Origin: an uncultured Methanobacterium sp. | GTDB taxonomy: Archaea; Methanobacteriota; Methanobacteria; Methanobacteriales; Methanobacteriaceae | Assembly (NCBI RefSeq): GCF_963666025.1 | Contig: NZ_OY762552.1 | Location: 2,151,001-2,215,000 of the forward strand | DNA length: 64,000 bases | Reading direction: 5' to 3' | Shown: piece after piece, positions 62,607 to 64,000 of the stretch | How positions within the stretch are numbered: position 1 is the stretch's first letter | Layout of the letters: the number at the start of each line of letters is the position of its first letter | The notes under the pieces: generated by a model | Databases searched by the model: none | The model's input: the letters and a program-made list of their open reading frames with translations, nothing else | What the model was told of the DNA's origin: nothing | Made by a program: the position numbers and the translations under genes

Positions 62607-63976
62607 ATTTGCGTCCTGTTATCGGGAGCTTAATAATTTGTTTGATGTTACAGTACAGTATTGGTGGTTTGTATGCAAATGCCACGTTTTTGAATGATTC
62701 TGGCGTATCGAACAATAGTATCGTTGTTCCAGAGAACACAACAGTAAATGCGGATTCTGGAATGTTGAATAATATCGTCGCTTCACCAGAGAATACAACA
62801 GTAAAAACATACACAGCCTATCCTTTAAATTGTCCGAAATGGGATGATTATAAGGACAAACACCCATCTCCTATTCAGAACTTCGGAGATTATCTGGATG
62901 ATTTGGAGAATTATGTGAAAAACTTTGATACTGTAGATGATGAGAACATCCAGCAGAGTAAAGCTAATTATGAGAATAATTCCGGCTATTTCAGTGAAAA
63001 CCCGGTATGTGGTGATTATGATTATCGTTACATGCCTACCAGTGAACTTAATGAAGCTTATGCTGCGGCATCTGTTGCAAAATCCAGAATATCATTACCT
63101 GATGCATTAAGTACTAAATTACAGGCCCAATATACAGTAGCTTCGGTTATTCTAGGGGCACTGTCAGGTATTTGTGGAGTTTGCTCAGCAGTGGCAGCTA
63201 TAGCAACTGCAGGTACTGCAGGGGGAGCTTCTCCTGTCTTAGTTGTCTTTGCAGTTATTACTGGATTAATAACTGCCACCACAATAGCAATTGGTATCTG
63301 TTCAGCGGTAGTGGCCAATAGGAGCGCGGGCATTACCGTGGAGAAAGGGAAGATTGACACTCGTTTAGCTATAATGAATGCTGAATTAACTTATCGAGCC
63401 TCATTACCTAAAGATAATACAACATCACTAAAAACACGGGTTAATGTGTCTGAGAATGAATCACTCAGTACAGACTCATTCAGGGGATTATCACTTACTA
63501 CTAATGGACTATCACTTACCAATGGATTACCACTTATTATTACACCATCTGTTGCTGTAAATAAAACAAACAGCACTGATCTAAACAATACTACTAATTC
63601 TTCCAAAAACAATGAAACCCCTGAAAAATATGCTGAAACAACCAATACCATCAATACAACCGGAAAAGCAGGGGGAGAAAATGTATATGGTGTTAACGAT
63701 GTTTCACCTACCTCGGAACCCATACCTGGTGATATAACGGTCAGTGGTTCTGGAACATTTATGGATAACATAGGGGATATTGACATATCTGGTTTCCCGG
63801 AAAAGCCTCAAAAACCACATCCTAAATGGTACCAGTTCTGGTTATGGATCGATTATGGATTCAAATGCACAGCTTGGGCTGGTCATGTCTTAGCATGGGG
63901 ATTTGGTCATATGGATTCACTAAATAATGTGATAAGTTTGTGTAATGATATACAGTCAGAAATTAAATATTGCTGA
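62603..63976 (+). CDS. Large exported protein of unknown function
   Basis: A 457-residue surface or secreted protein. A signal peptide (residues ~6-27) is followed by two short repeats (GVSNNSIVVPENTTVN and GMLNNIVASPENTTVK), a domain rich in Asp and Tyr, then two hydrophobic glycine/alanine-rich segments (~175-215 and ~217-240) that may span a membrane or form a pore. A Ser/Thr/Asn-rich region with many N-x-T/S sites (NTTNSSKNN) comes next. The C terminus is Trp-rich (HPKWYQFWLWIDYGFKCTAW). No family recognised. It has AGAGGTGAT before the ATG. Confidence 0.65.
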   Translation: MNLRPVIGSLIICLMLQYSIGGLYANATFLNDSGVSNNSIVVPENTTVNADSGMLNNIVASPENTTVKTYTAYPLNCPKWDDYKDKHPSPIQNFGDYLDDLENYVKNFDTVDDENIQQSKANYENNSGYFSENPVCGDYDYRYMPTSELNEAYAAASVAKSRISLPDALSTKLQAQYTVASVILGALSGICGVCSAVAAIATAGTAGGASPVLVVFAVITGLITATTIAIGICSAVVANRSAGITVEKGKIDTRLAIMNAELTYRASLPKDNTTSLKTRVNVSENESLSTDSFRGLSLTTNGLSLTNGLPLIITPSVAVNKTNSTDLNNTTNSSKNNETPEKYAETTNTINTTGKAGGENVYGVNDVSPTSEPIPGDITVSGSGTFMDNIGDIDISGFPEKPQKPHPKWYQFWLWIDYGFKCTAWAGHVLAWGFGHMDSLNNVISLCNDIQSEIKYC

Positions 63977-64000
63977 CTTATATCCTCCATTTTTTTCTAA

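Overview
The window is one 64 kb piece of a methanogenic archaeon, most likely Methanobacterium or a close relative (family Methanobacteriaceae). The evidence is the six-subunit pyruvate:ferredoxin oxidoreductase cluster (porCDABEF), an archaeosine-type radical SAM enzyme, a CbiX/CfbA-type chelatase, a TtuA/NcsA tRNA thiolase beside a ubiquitin-like sulfur carrier, TATA-box promoters, GGTGAT/GAGGTG ribosome binding sites, and an A+T-rich genome with very A+T-rich intergenic DNA. No rRNA, tRNA or CRISPR array was found. All names come from reading motifs; no database search was run.

Layout. 1-2.0 kb: tandem metallophosphoesterases and a membrane protein. 2.2-11.1 kb: phosphate regulon, with an HTH-PhoU regulator, a citrate synthase-family gene, two tandem pstS genes, pstC-pstA-pstB, and two phoU genes around a 148-residue gene of unknown function. 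11.3-14.1 kb: a small winged-helix gene behind two perfect palindromes, fumarate hydratase alpha, and a 1,050-bp IS1595-type element with an intact 8-bp target duplication that carries an acetyltransferase passenger and a decayed transposase. 14.2-20.1 kb: coiled-coil protein, third pstS, MFS exporter, CHASE4-type sensor kinase. 20.3-24.0 kb: por operon. 24.5-30.9 kb: dihydropteroate synthase-related protein, tRNA thiolation pair, site-2 protease, DUF89 phosphatase, thioredoxin-CcdA pair. 31.0-38.2 kb: A+T-rich accessory island. It holds a 1,474-residue STAND NTPase with an N-terminal Cap4-like nuclease, a translationally coupled 493-residue partner, and a possible ADP-ribosyltransferase-like gene. 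38.3-41.0 kb: dehydrogenase, small protein and HxGH nucleotidyltransferase. 41.2-46.6 kb: second accessory stretch with membrane proteins, a duplicated DUF5518-like gene plus a dead third copy, a frameshifted gene, a nine-repeat TPR protein, a GNAT/small-ORF convergent pair (toxin-antitoxin candidate) and an HxlR regulator. 46.8-64 kb: mostly metabolic and surface genes (tautomerase, aldo/keto reductase, methyltransferases, NrdG-type activase, beta-lactamase-fold hydrolase, chelatase, glutamate decarboxylase, PocR sensor kinase, archaeosine synthase, a large secreted protein).

How parts fit together. The pst genes and PhoU proteins form one phosphate uptake and sensing unit. The HTH-PhoU protein is a plausible local repressor, and a perfect inverted repeat sits just upstream of the pstS TATA box. 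Por supplies acetyl-CoA/pyruvate interconversion, with citrate synthase-family and fumarate hydratase genes of the incomplete reductive TCA route nearby. The STAND/nuclease pair is the best candidate for a poorly described immune system. The IS1595 cassette and the convergent GNAT/small-ORF pair are the next most interesting. A recurring feature is short (17-44 bp) tandem duplication in intergenic DNA, often starting at the stop codon of the upstream gene.
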